Made by a program: the position numbers and the translations under genes. From assembly GCF_023715655.1 (NCBI RefSeq), contig NZ_JAMBON010000014.1, forward strand, positions 1 through 64,000: a stretch of 64,000 nt of DNA, in the 5' to 3' direction. The number at the start of each line of letters is the position of its first letter. Position 1 is the first letter of the stretch. Below the pieces are notes generated by a model. It saw only the letters and a list, made by a program, of their open reading frames with translations, had not been told where the DNA came from and ran no database searches. This document shows positions 43,172 to 52,600 of the stretch, in pieces. The DNA comes from Oceanobacillus luteolus (lineage in GTDB: Bacteria > Bacillota > Bacilli > Bacillales > Amphibacillaceae).

Positions 43172-44191
43172 GTGAATTTACGTCGTGTGGAAACGAGTAC
43201 GTGGATCTATTTAGCCATTAGTTTTCTATTAATCTTTATTCCGTTTATTGTAACGGGCAGAAGTATGCAATTTATCTTCATTCAAATCTTCATTTTTGCG
43301 ATTTTCGCGATGAGTTATGATATTTTGCTAGGGTTTACAGGTATCATTTCGTTCGGACATGTCATGTTCTTTGGGATTGGTGCTTATTCCACTGCGGTTA
43401 CTCTTGGACGGATGGATGCTACGATTGGTTCCTTCGTTCTGGGAGCAATCATCGCATTAGTTATTGCCGCAATTGTAAGTTTGATTGTTGGAGCGCTCAC
43501 GCTTAGGCTGAAAAGTCATTTCTATGCGATGCTCACTTTGGCGCTTGCAGGATTATTCCTCGTATTAGCGGAAAAATGGCGCTCGGTTACAGGAGGGAAT
43601 GACGGATTCACTTTCAGCCTGCCCGAATTTTTCCGTGATTCGGAGACGATGTATTGGTTCTCCTTACTGTCGATGGTGTTGATATTTTTCGGGCTAAGAC
43701 GGTTTACAAGATCTCCATTTGGCCGGGTGCTCATGGCAATCCGTGAGAATGAAAATCGGACAGAATCATTAGGTTTTCAGGTCACTTATTATAAAGTGTT
43801 GGCAAGTGTTGTCGCAGGTGTTGTTGCTAGTTTTGCAGGGGTATTATATGCCTTGTCACTCCGATTTGTAAATACAGCAGTGTTTGCAACAGACCTGACG
43901 ATTGATGTGTTACTCATGACGATTATCGGTGGAGTTGGAACATTGATTGGCCCGATTGTCGGAGCAGGGTTAGTGGAATTTGCACATCATTGGCTATCTG
44001 GTCTGGCGGATGTGCATTGGATTTTTGAACGGTGGATCATCCTTTACGGAATCGTCTATGTCCTCGTCGTTATCTTTTTCCCGCTCGGGATTGTCGGAAC
44101 TATTCAATCGAAGTTTATGAACCGTCCAGTGCGGGCGCTCCGAACGAATCGAAAATCAGACGGCAAGAAGGAAAATAGGAAAGGGGCTTGA
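43172..44191 (+). CDS. Branched-chain-type ABC transporter permease (LivM-like)
   Basis: A 339-residue permease. LivM signatures are AMSYDILLGFTGIISFGHVMFFGIGAYS and VLLMTIIGGVGTLIGPIVGAG. The start is GTG 43172, six bases after the LivH-like stop. The C-terminus is strongly basic (RALRTNRKSDGKKENRK). It completes a five-part importer with the binding protein, two ATPases and LivH. Confidence 0.92.
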   Translation: MNLRRVETSTWIYLAISFLLIFIPFIVTGRSMQFIFIQIFIFAIFAMSYDILLGFTGIISFGHVMFFGIGAYSTAVTLGRMDATIGSFVLGAIIALVIAAIVSLIVGALTLRLKSHFYAMLTLALAGLFLVLAEKWRSVTGGNDGFTFSLPEFFRDSETMYWFSLLSMVLIFFGLRRFTRSPFGRVLMAIRENENRTESLGFQVTYYKVLASVVAGVVASFAGVLYALSLRFVNTAVFATDLTIDVLLMTIIGGVGTLIGPIVGAGLVEFAHHWLSGLADVHWIFERWIILYGIVYVLVVIFFPLGIVGTIQSKFMNRPVRALRTNRKSDGKKENRKGA

Positions 44192-44198
44192 ACATATT

Positions 44199-45206
44199 GT
44201 GAACATTGGGATTGTAAGTACGGGAATCTACCTACCTGAGCAGCGGATGACATCAGAGGAAATTGCCGAAAAAGCAGGACTTCCATTAGAAGTTGTCGAA
44301 CAGAAGATGGGGATTAAGGAAAAACCTATACCTGGGGAAGATGATCATACAGTCGAAATGGGAGTGAGAGCGGCCAATAAGGCGATTGAAAAAGCGGGGA
44401 TTGACCCGAAGGAAATCGATCTTGTCATATATATTGGTGAGGAGTATAAGGAATATCCAGTTTGGACAGCGGGAATTAAACTGCAGCATGAAATTGGTGC
44501 GACGAATGCGTGGGCTTTTGATACAGCTCTCCGCTGTGGAACGACAGTCATGGCATTGAAACTTGCGAAAGACATGATGCTTCAGGATGATTCAATCGAG
44601 ACGGTACTGCTTGCAGGGGGATACCGGAACGGTGACTTGATAAACTATGAAAATAGCAGTACCCGGTTTATGTTTAATCTTGCTGCAGGGGGCGGCGCAT
44701 TGGTACTGAAAAAGGGGCATGCGGAGAATCGGATCTTAACATCGCATCTGATTACCGATGGTGCTTTTTCAGAAGATGTGATTGTCCCTGCAGGCGGGAC
44801 GAAACAGCCTATCAGCCAAGAAGCGGCGGAGGTCGGTCTTCACTTTTTTGACGTCCCGGATCCAGCCGGAATGAAGGCGCGCTTGGAAGAAAAATCAATG
44901 GTCAATTTTATCCAATGTATCGAGAAGGCTTTGGAAAAGAGCGGATACACAAAGAAAGACGTTGATTATGTCGCCATCCTTCATATGAAACGGTCGGCAC
45001 ATCACTATGTGCTGGATCAGCTTGGATTGTCAGCTGAACAATCGATTTATTTAGAGGATTATGGCCATATCGGGCAAATCGATCAAATATTATCATTAGA
45101 GCTTGCTGAAGCAGAAGGAAAGCTCAAAGATGGCTCCATTGTTGTCTTAGTTTCTGCGGGAATCGGTTATGCATGGGGTGCAAATGTCATTAAATGGGGA
45201 AAGTAA
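44199..45206 (+). CDS. KASIII-like (FabH-type) condensing enzyme 2
   Basis: A 335-residue paralogue of the enzyme at 38480, equal in length and alignable throughout (YPVWTAGIKLQHEIG matches YPIWTASSKAQYELG). The probable nucleophile is C113 (TALRCGTTV). H262 (AILHMKRSAHH) and H290 (EDYGHIGQ) again suggest Cys-His-His. Having two equal-length copies in one operon suggests a heteromeric enzyme or two successive steps. The start is GTG 44199, seven bases after the LivM-like stop. Confidence 0.8.
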   Translation: MNIGIVSTGIYLPEQRMTSEEIAEKAGLPLEVVEQKMGIKEKPIPGEDDHTVEMGVRAANKAIEKAGIDPKEIDLVIYIGEEYKEYPVWTAGIKLQHEIGATNAWAFDTALRCGTTVMALKLAKDMMLQDDSIETVLLAGGYRNGDLINYENSSTRFMFNLAAGGGALVLKKGHAENRILTSHLITDGAFSEDVIVPAGGTKQPISQEAAEVGLHFFDVPDPAGMKARLEEKSMVNFIQCIEKALEKSGYTKKDVDYVAILHMKRSAHHYVLDQLGLSAEQSIYLEDYGHIGQIDQILSLELAEAEGKLKDGSIVVLVSAGIGYAWGANVIKWGK

Positions 45207-45221
45207 GGAGGACTGATAATC

Positions 45222-46133
45222 ATGTTGGTTGAAGAGAAAAGTGTAGAGTTAGCGAACGGTGAAGAGATTTACTATCAGGAAAGAAATGGTGGTGAAGATC
45301 CGGTCATACTCATACACGGAAATATGACGTCTTCCGTTCACTGGGATGTAGTAATCGAAAAGCTGGACCCTCACTTCAAAGTGTATGCGATTGATTTGCG
45401 CGGATTTGGTAAATCGAGTTACAAGCAACCAATTACGGGAATAAAAGACTTTTCTGATGACTTGAAGTTATTTGTAGACGAACTGGAATTGAAAGATTTC
45501 GGTTTAGTTGGCTGGTCCCTCGGTGGTACGGTGAGTCAGCAGTTTTGTGCGGATTATCCAGGATATTGTAATCGTTTATATCTATTTGCTTCCGGCTCTT
45601 CACGCGGGTACCCTTACTATCCAGTAGGAGAAGACGGTTTGCCTGATGTCGCAAACCGTCTGCGCACGTTGGAGGAGATTCGTGAAGATGATAAGGCGAA
45701 ATATGTGCAGACCGCTTATGATACGCTGAATTATGACTTTTTAAGACAAATGTGGGATATGGTCATTTATGTAAATAAAAAGCCGGATGAAGCTCGCTAT
45801 GAAAAGTATTTGGAAGCGATGACGAATCAGCGGAATTTGGTGGATTGTTATCATGCGTTAAATACATTCAATATCAGTAATGTGCATAATGGCTTGGTGG
45901 AAGGCACCAATCAAGTGGATGATATCAATATCCCGGTGCTCATCGCATATGCAGATAATGATATGGTCGTTACGAAAAATATGACAGATGAGTTGATTGA
46001 GGATTTTGGTGAGCGGGCAGAAGTAGTTGAGCTTAAAAATTGCGGCCATTCCCCACAAGTCGATAATCTATCGCAAGTGGTCGAAACGATGGAACATTTC
46101 TTCGCTAGAAGTAGACAAGGGAGAGTTTTGTAG
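45222..46133 (+). CDS. Alpha/beta hydrolase, intracellular PHA depolymerase (PhaZ)-like
   Basis: A 303-residue alpha/beta hydrolase. The oxyanion segment is LIHGNMTSSVHWD, the nucleophile elbow is GWSLGG, the acid is probably in IAYADNDMVV and the base is H in CGHSP. The phrases RGFGKSSY, SRGYPYYPV and HNGLVEGTNQVDD closely resemble the intracellular short-chain-length polyhydroxyalkanoate depolymerase family I recall from Bacillus. It may cleave 3-hydroxyacyl esters or oligomers. No phaC, phaR or phasin is in the window. AAGGAGG precedes ATG 45222. Confidence 0.72.
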   Translation: MLVEEKSVELANGEEIYYQERNGGEDPVILIHGNMTSSVHWDVVIEKLDPHFKVYAIDLRGFGKSSYKQPITGIKDFSDDLKLFVDELELKDFGLVGWSLGGTVSQQFCADYPGYCNRLYLFASGSSRGYPYYPVGEDGLPDVANRLRTLEEIREDDKAKYVQTAYDTLNYDFLRQMWDMVIYVNKKPDEARYEKYLEAMTNQRNLVDCYHALNTFNISNVHNGLVEGTNQVDDINIPVLIAYADNDMVVTKNMTDELIEDFGERAEVVELKNCGHSPQVDNLSQVVETMEHFFARSRQGRVL

Positions 46134-46877
46134 ATGAAAAGATTGGATGGTAAAGTTGCCATAATTACGGGAGCGGCAAATGGAATTGGACTTGCAGCTG
46201 TCCGTGTTTTTGCGAGAGAAGGGGCCAAAGTGGTGCTCGCAGATTTTGACGAAAAGGCTGGAAAAGAACAGGAACGAGCCCTACAAGGGGAAGGAATAGA
46301 TTGTAAATTTATCCAGGTCGATGTTTCCGACTGGGAAAGTGTGCAATCCCTTGCCAAGGAAACGAAAAATGTATATGGCAAGATTGATATCTTAATCAAT
46401 AATGCCGGAATTACAAGGGATGCTATGTTGGCAAAAATGACGGTCAATCAGTTTCAGCAAGTCATCGACGTAAACCTGACTGGCGTATTCCATTGTACGA
46501 AGGCCGTAATCCCCTATATGATCGAACAAGGAAAAGGTAAAATCGTCAGCACTTCTTCGGTTTCAGGAGTGTATGGAAATGTCGGACAAACGAATTATGC
46601 AGCGGCCAAGTCGGGAATTATCGGTATGACAAAAAGCTGGGCGAAGGAGCTAGGGAGAAAAGGGATTAATGTCAATGCGGTCGTGCCAGGGTTTACAGAA
46701 ACGAGCATGGTAAATACTGTTCCCGAGAAAGTAATTGATCAGATCAAGGCACAAATTCCACAGCAACGCCTCGGGAAACCAGAGGAAATCGCCAATGCTT
46801 ATCTTTTCCTTTCGTCAGATGAATCGGATTATGTGAATGGCCACGCTCTTCATGTAGATGGCGGAATTATGATGTGA
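46134..46877 (+). CDS. FabG/PhaB-like 3-oxoacyl reductase (SDR)
   Basis: A 247-residue SDR. The cofactor motif is TGAANGIG, then NNAGITRDAMLAKM, the catalytic Ser in STSSVSGVYGN and YAAAK. NNAGITRD is characteristic of FabG and PhaB enzymes, which interconvert 3-oxoacyl and (R)-3-hydroxyacyl thioesters. It begins directly after the hydrolase stop and ends the operon at a good terminator. Pathway context with MaoC and the PhaZ-like hydrolase supports a hydroxyacyl-CoA substrate. Confidence 0.88.
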   Translation: MKRLDGKVAIITGAANGIGLAAVRVFAREGAKVVLADFDEKAGKEQERALQGEGIDCKFIQVDVSDWESVQSLAKETKNVYGKIDILINNAGITRDAMLAKMTVNQFQQVIDVNLTGVFHCTKAVIPYMIEQGKGKIVSTSSVSGVYGNVGQTNYAAAKSGIIGMTKSWAKELGRKGINVNAVVPGFTETSMVNTVPEKVIDQIKAQIPQQRLGKPEEIANAYLFLSSDESDYVNGHALHVDGGIMM

Positions 46878-46894
46878 TGCAGCAAATATAAAAA

Positions 46895-46922
46895 ACGAGC
46901 AGTGGCCAACAGCACTGCTCGT
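46895..46922. terminator. Terminator of the acyl-metabolism operon
   Basis: Perfect 10-bp arms ACGAGCAGTG and CACTGCTCGT with an 8-base loop, followed by ATTCTTTT and preceded by AAAAA on the other strand. The genes on both sides converge. Confidence 0.85.
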
Positions 46923-46942
46923 ATTCTTTTCTACACGTCTTC

Positions 46943-47353
46943 TTAATTCAACTTTGCAAATGCCACCAGAGTGCCTTGGTCACAGGATATAAAGCCATTC
47001 TTTTTATAAAAATGCCTTACATCAGGGGCTTCCTCTGTCAATAAAACTTTTTGACGAACGTCTTTATATTTCTCGAGGATTTGTACCATTAATCTACTGG
47101 CAATACCTTGGTTTTGATATGCATTTAATACAAGGATATCTTGGATATAAATAATGGTTAATCCATCTCCCACAACACGCACAAGTCCAACCAGTTTTTC
47201 ACCATCCCAAGCAGAGATGACGTCCAATGATTGTTCCAGCGCACGTTGAAGAACTTCCATTTCTTTTGTATATGCATACCATTCCACGTCATTATATAAG
47301 CTTTCCAATTGGTCGCGGTTTATATTTTTATCAGTTTTATAAGTAATTATCAT
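46943..47353 (-). CDS. GNAT family N-acetyltransferase
   Basis: A 136-residue GNAT protein with acetyl-CoA-binding motif A in IQDILVLNAYQNQGIASRLM (Q-N-Q-G-I-A) and the C-terminal HFYKKNGF. The substrate is unknown. It is monocistronic, facing the acyl operon tail to tail, and has no clear link to it. Confidence 0.85.
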   Translation of the reverse strand: MIITYKTDKNINRDQLESLYNDVEWYAYTKEMEVLQRALEQSLDVISAWDGEKLVGLVRVVGDGLTIIYIQDILVLNAYQNQGIASRLMVQILEKYKDVRQKVLLTEEAPDVRHFYKKNGFISCDQGTLVAFAKLN

Positions 47354-47509
47354 TTCCTCATCCTCCTCAAAATGTATTATTTTGAAGAGTCAATCCATAA
47401 TTTATCCACCAACATGCCTCCTTAAATATCTCTACCTAACTAATTCGACAATAGTAACCAAATTCCTGCTTTCTTGAATTGGAAATAGCAACGCTTCTAT
47501 CCGAGGTCC

Positions 47510-47591
47510 GCAGTCCAATACCCCTCGCTTTCCGCAGGCGGCCCGTGAGCCTCCTTGCTTTGCTGCAGGAGTCTCGGGGTATTTGGACTGC
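47510..47591. repeat. Hairpin-type intergenic repeat element, copy 1
   Basis: Terminal arms GCAGTCCAATACCCC and GGGGTATTTGGACTGC are complementary but for one extra base. The core CGCTTTCCGCAGGCGGCCCGTG and GAGCCTCCT is the reverse complement of the core in copy 2 (47743-47864). It is GC-rich compared with its surroundings. It lies in a 643-bp gene-free stretch (47354-47996), where I see only these two elements and AT-rich spacer. Confidence 0.75.
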
Positions 47592-47742
47592 TCCCTGCTA
47601 AAGCCAGGTTATACGCAATGAATTTTATTTAAAATATAGAATGAAGATTAGAATATTAGTTAATTGAATTAAACTACAAAACTATTTACAAAGGAATCTC
47701 TTTTAATATTTATAAATAAGCTATTTAACTGTTCTCCTCGGA

Positions 47743-47864
47743 GCATCCCCCGATACACCGAAGACTCCTGTGGGAGCAGAGGCATCGGTGAGACCCCGCA
47801 AGGCGCTTGCGCCTGAGGAGGCTCACCAGCCGCCCACGGAAAGCGAAGGTGTATCGGGGGATGC
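47743..47864. repeat. Hairpin-type intergenic repeat element, copy 2 (inverted)
   Basis: Perfect 17-bp terminal arms GCATCCCCCGATACACC and GGTGTATCGGGGGATGC enclose a core with GAGGAGGCTCACCAGC and CGCCCACGGAAAGCG, inverted relative to copy 1. The arms differ in sequence from those of copy 1, yet each pair is self-complementary. There is no transposase; it resembles repeat families I recall from Bacillales intergenic DNA. Confidence 0.8.
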
Positions 47865-47996
47865 GGAGCCACGGACGGAAGCGTATTGTCCGGATTCGGT
47901 TATATGGATAAATATGCTTTTTGAATCATGTAACTACGTTGTAACTTTGCTGGATTATAGTATGGTTAATTAATTCGTTGGCAAGGGGTGTCTCGG

Positions 47997-49502
47997 ATGG
48001 TTAATGATGTGAATTGGTTTGAGGGTCGGGTAAAACTCACACCGAAGGAAACAGCTATAGTTGATGCAAAGACAAATAAGTCTTGGACATATGAACAGTT
48101 ACACGAACGAGTAATGAAACTTACGGCAATATTCCATGCAAAAGGTGTGAAAAAAGGGGATCGAGTTGGTCTTCTATCACCTAATGATATCAGTTACTTT
48201 GATTTTTTCTTTGCCTGTATGAAAATAGGTGCAATATTTGTACCGTTCAATTGGCGGCTTGCAACATCTGAGTTGAATTATTGCCTAAATGATTCCGCTC
48301 CAATACTAGTAGGTGCATCACCCAATTTTGCAGCGAAACTAGCAGTTTGTGATCATCAGGTAAATACACTTATCATCGAGCACGATGATTACTTGGAAAA
48401 AGAGATCATTTCAGGATTTATAGATACCGAAACTAAAATGGAAGAGATTGATCCTCTAGCAATGATTTACACCGGAGGAACGACCGGAAGGCCAAAGGGT
48501 GTCATCCTGTCACACCGTTCGATTTTATGGAATGCATTAAATACGATTACGAGTTGGGGACTGACAAAAGATGATGTGACACTTACATGTTTACCGATGT
48601 TTCATACAGGTGGATTGAATGTATTGTCTCTGCCACTATTATTAGTCGGCGGAAAGGTCGTTCTTCGTTCTGACTTTGACCCAGAGCAAGTCATGTCAGA
48701 TATTAATAAGCACCAATGTACGGTTGTCATGTTAGTGCCTACGATGTATCATATGATAATCGAATCAGAAACCTTTAGAACCACTGAATTTCCAAGTATG
48801 AAACTGTTCGTTTCTGGCGGTGCTCCTTGTCCTCTTCGGGTATACCAGGCTTTCCTTGATAAAGGAATCGTCTTTAAAGAGGGGTATGGTTTAACCGAAG
48901 CGGGTCCGAATAACTTTTATATTGATCCGAGTGATGTTATGAACAAGATGGGCTCGGTAGGGAAACCGATGCTGTTTAATGAAATTAAAATTGTAGCCGA
49001 AGACTCGTTACATGCAGGTACAGATGAGGTGGGGGAACTGTATGTCCGTGGGAATCATGCATTTATGTATTATTGGAACCGACCAGAAGAAACAGAGGAG
49101 ACGCTTGTGGATGGATGGGTCAGGACCGGTGATTTGGCACGGCAGGATGCGGACGGATATGTATATATCGTGGGAAGGAAAAAGGATATGATCATCACAG
49201 GCGGCGAAAATGTCTATCCGCTAGAGATTGAACATTGGCTGGAATCTCATCCCGACATATCAGAAGCGGCAGTGGTTGGAATGCCGGATGAAAAATGGGG
49301 AGAAGCGGTAACGGCATTTATTGTAAGTGAAAGTAAACTTACTCCGGAAGAATTGGAAGCGTATTGTAACGAGCAATTGACTCGTTATAAAGTACCGAAG
49401 CAATTTATTTTTATAGAGGAATTGCCGAAGACAGATGTCGGTAAAGTAAATAAAAATTTATTGAAAGAATCATATAGCAAGCCAAATAAAAGTTTATTAT
49501 AA
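47997..49502 (+). CDS. Acyl-CoA ligase (AMP-binding), second copy
   Basis: A 501-residue ANL-superfamily ligase related to the one at 36540. Motifs are YTGGTTGRPKGVILS, GYGLTEAGPN, VRTGDLARQDADGYVYIVGRKKDMI, TGGENVYPLEIE and the lysine in KTDVGKVNK. It activates an unidentified acid to its CoA ester. It stands alone behind the hairpin repeats, but its likeness to the first ligase suggests a related substrate. AAGGGG lies eight bases before ATG 47997. Confidence 0.88.
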   Translation: MVNDVNWFEGRVKLTPKETAIVDAKTNKSWTYEQLHERVMKLTAIFHAKGVKKGDRVGLLSPNDISYFDFFFACMKIGAIFVPFNWRLATSELNYCLNDSAPILVGASPNFAAKLAVCDHQVNTLIIEHDDYLEKEIISGFIDTETKMEEIDPLAMIYTGGTTGRPKGVILSHRSILWNALNTITSWGLTKDDVTLTCLPMFHTGGLNVLSLPLLLVGGKVVLRSDFDPEQVMSDINKHQCTVVMLVPTMYHMIIESETFRTTEFPSMKLFVSGGAPCPLRVYQAFLDKGIVFKEGYGLTEAGPNNFYIDPSDVMNKMGSVGKPMLFNEIKIVAEDSLHAGTDEVGELYVRGNHAFMYYWNRPEETEETLVDGWVRTGDLARQDADGYVYIVGRKKDMIITGGENVYPLEIEHWLESHPDISEAAVVGMPDEKWGEAVTAFIVSESKLTPEELEAYCNEQLTRYKVPKQFIFIEELPKTDVGKVNKNLLKESYSKPNKSLL

Positions 49503-49509
49503 AAAAACC

Positions 49510-49572
49510 GGACTAAAGTTCGGAGTATTTGTCTAAAAAAACAAATGGGACAAATGTTCCGAACCTTAGTCC
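49510..49572. terminator. Long hairpin after the second acyl-CoA ligase
   Basis: GGACTAAAGTTCGGA and TCCGAACCTTAGTCC arms (one mismatch) with inner ATTTGT/ACAAAT pairing. It lies between convergent genes. Confidence 0.65.
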
Positions 49573-49581
49573 CCCTTCTTA

Positions 49582-49613
49582 AAGGGACGCTGGATGGATA
49601 TCCCGCGTCCCTT
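49582..49613 (-). terminator. Hairpin between the ligase and RND pump genes
   Basis: AAGGGACGC and GCGTCCCTT arms (9 bp, perfect) flank a 14-base loop. It lies 28 bases beyond the 3-prime end of the minus-strand RND gene and may terminate it. Confidence 0.55.
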
Positions 49614-49641
49614 AATTATTTTATGTTAAATATATTGTAGT

Positions 49642-52600
49642 TTATTTTACGAGTTCGATAGGTTTCGGTCCATTCGTGCTTTCTATTACTTTGTTTTTCC
49701 TTTCCCGTTTAAACAATTTCCGAATGCCATTGCCGAACGAATGGAAGAGTCGATATACTGCTGGGATTAATACGAGAGTTATCATCGTTGCAAAAAGCAG
49801 TCCGGATATGATGGCGGTTGCCATAGGTGCTTGATAATTCCCGGTTGTTCCGGTTGCCAATGCGAGTGGCATCATTCCACCAACTGTTGTGAAGGTCGTC
49901 ATAAAAATCGGCCGGATTCGGTCTTTACCTGCACTTACAATCGCCTCATTCACAGACATTCCTTTTCTCCGCAATTGGTTCGTGCGGTCAATTAGCAGGA
50001 TTGCATTGTTCAATACAATTCCAAATAACATCAAAATCCCCATCGCCGACATAATGCTGAGTTCTCGTTGTGTTGCAAACAACCCAACTACAACCCCAAT
50101 GAATGCCATCGGAATGGTGGACATCACAATCAGTGGATGTGCCAAGTTATTAAATTGTACTGCCATAACAAGATAGACGAGGAAGACAGAAATCACCAAA
50201 ATCAATGCGAGATCGTAAATCAACTCTTGTTGAGTTTCAATATCCCCGCCTGTTGAAACCGTATAGCCATTTGGCGTCTCAAAATCACTAAGCAATTGTT
50301 GTATCTCCCGATTAACTGTTCCCAAATCTGTATTCTCTATGTCAGCTGATACGGTAATATATCTTTCCCCATCCAAATGAGAGATTTCATTTGGGACTTC
50401 CACACTTTGTAAGTCGATGAATGTGCCTAAACTTTCTTCCCCTTGAGCTGTAGGAATTTTCCATTCTAATAATTCTGCTTCTGAAACGACTTCATCTTTC
50501 CATTTTACGACCAATGGAACGGTACGGTCATCCGTGCTGATTTCACTAATTGGCATTTGTAGAAATGCTTCTTCCATCGCTCCCCGCAATTGAAGTTCAG
50601 AAATGCCTGCGTCATCCATTTTCTTGCTGTCCAATTCGACTACTTTTTCAATTGATGTCCGTTCCATCGAGGTGTTGATTCCAACTAAGCCTTCAATATC
50701 ACTCAATTCTTCCTTAAGCGAATTGGCAATATCCAGCAACTGATCAAACTCTTCTCCTTTTACTTGAATTTGTACTGGTTGGCCAACAGTTGCTACCATC
50801 GCTCTCTCAACACTTACTATTGGATAATTTTCAGTGAGTCCACGTAAACTTCTTAAGATTTCCTCATTGACTTCCTTTTGTTCTCTCGTGATGTCCTCAT
50901 CTTTAGTCATATTAATCAGCATGAAGAGCAGCGTGCCATCGTCCATGATATAGCTTGTATCCACATCGTCAATTTGGTTCAATTCTTTTGTAGCTTGTGA
51001 AACGAGTTCTTCTTTTTCATTTGGTGTAATCCCAGGTTCCAATTCAACCAAGATTTCTGTATATCGATTTAGCATATCAGGCATAATCGTCATTGGAATT
51101 TTGAATAAGAGAAAGACTGAACCAGCGAACATGACGATAAAGATGACAACCATGGCCAAGCTATGACGTTTTCTCTTTACAATCCAAGAAATGATACGGT
51201 CATAAATTCGGAGCAGTTTTCCTTCTTTTACTTTTTTCTTCGGTGCTTTCAAAAATTTTTCCGAAAGGGCAGGGATGATAGTGAAAGCAACGAGAAGACT
51301 GCTGATCAATGTGACGGAAACAACAGCGAACAGAATGACCATGAACTGACCTACATCACCACTCATTAATCCAATCGGTATAAACACAACGATTGTCGTG
51401 AGTATGGAAGCAATGACTGCAGAGCTTACTTCTCTTGTTCCTTCCAGGACAGCTTGACGTGCATCAAGTCCTATTTCTTTCTTCTTGAATATGGATTCTA
51501 AAATAACGATGGAGGAGTCGACCATCATTCCTACACCAAGTCCTAAGGCGACTAATGTCATCATATTGAAACTATAACCCAACATCCAAATGGACATAAA
51601 TGTCAACAAAATGGAAGTTGGAATCGAGATGGCGATAATGACGGTGGCTCGGATATTGCGCAGATAAACAAGTAGAATGAGAATTGCGATAATTCCTCCG
51701 ATAATGATGTTTTCCGTTATCCCATTAATCGAATCTTCTACATAATCCGCTTGTGCGACAAGCTCATTTACCGTAAAGCCATCCACTAAATTTTCGTCTT
51801 TTATCTTTTGAATTTCTGTTCTTACAGCATCGGCCATTTCAATTTGAGTCACACCAGCAGATCTGCCGACTTGGACAAAAATAAAATCCTTCGATCCTTC
51901 TTTCCAGACATACGAAGATGTTTCCATTGGCTCTAAAGAGACTTGAGCAATATCAGAAACGGTGATTAAACCATTCTGTGTTGGGATTTTTATATTTTCA
52001 ATGTTCTCTTCCGAAGAAAGATTGGTCTCAAAACGTATTGCAGGTTGTTCATTTTCAGCAGTGAATTCCCCTAATGTTGCATCTGTATTTGCCTGCTGGA
52101 TAATCGATATCACCTGGTTACTGTCTAATCCATGTTCTGTCAAACGATCCTTGTTAAAGGAAATGACCATTTCATATTCCTGGATACCCATCAGAGCGAC
52201 ATCTTTTACTTCTGGTAAATCTTCTAAACGGGGCTCAAGGACTTCCTCTGCAAAACTTGTCATTTCATTCATGTCCCCGTCGGAGATGTCCATGAAAAAC
52301 TCATAGCTTTGACTCAAGCTCATTTGCTCTGCGATAACATCGGTCACTCCTGAAATATTGGCAGTCATTGTAGTAGTGGTCGTTTGGATTTCCTTGGAAA
52401 CTTCTTCACCACGGCCTTGCTCAATCATAATTTGAATATTGCTCATCCCAGTCATTGTTGTAGAAAAAACATCCTCTACACCTTCAATTCCAAGAATTGC
52501 TCGCTCCAATGGTGTAGTAATCTGCCGTTCCACTTCAATTGCCGCCATATCCCCAGCACTAATGGCGACATAAGCACCATCAAAATCAACTTCCGGCATT

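Noticed and set aside
47669-47973. Two opposite 67-residue frames across hairpin element 2
   Set aside because: They translate the GC-rich repeat core (Pro/Gln/Ala-rich on both strands) and lack start signals; they are products of the element, not genes.
47354-47996. Insertion sequence or transposon remnant
   Set aside because: There is no transposase fragment and no target duplication visible; the elements look like non-coding hairpin repeats.
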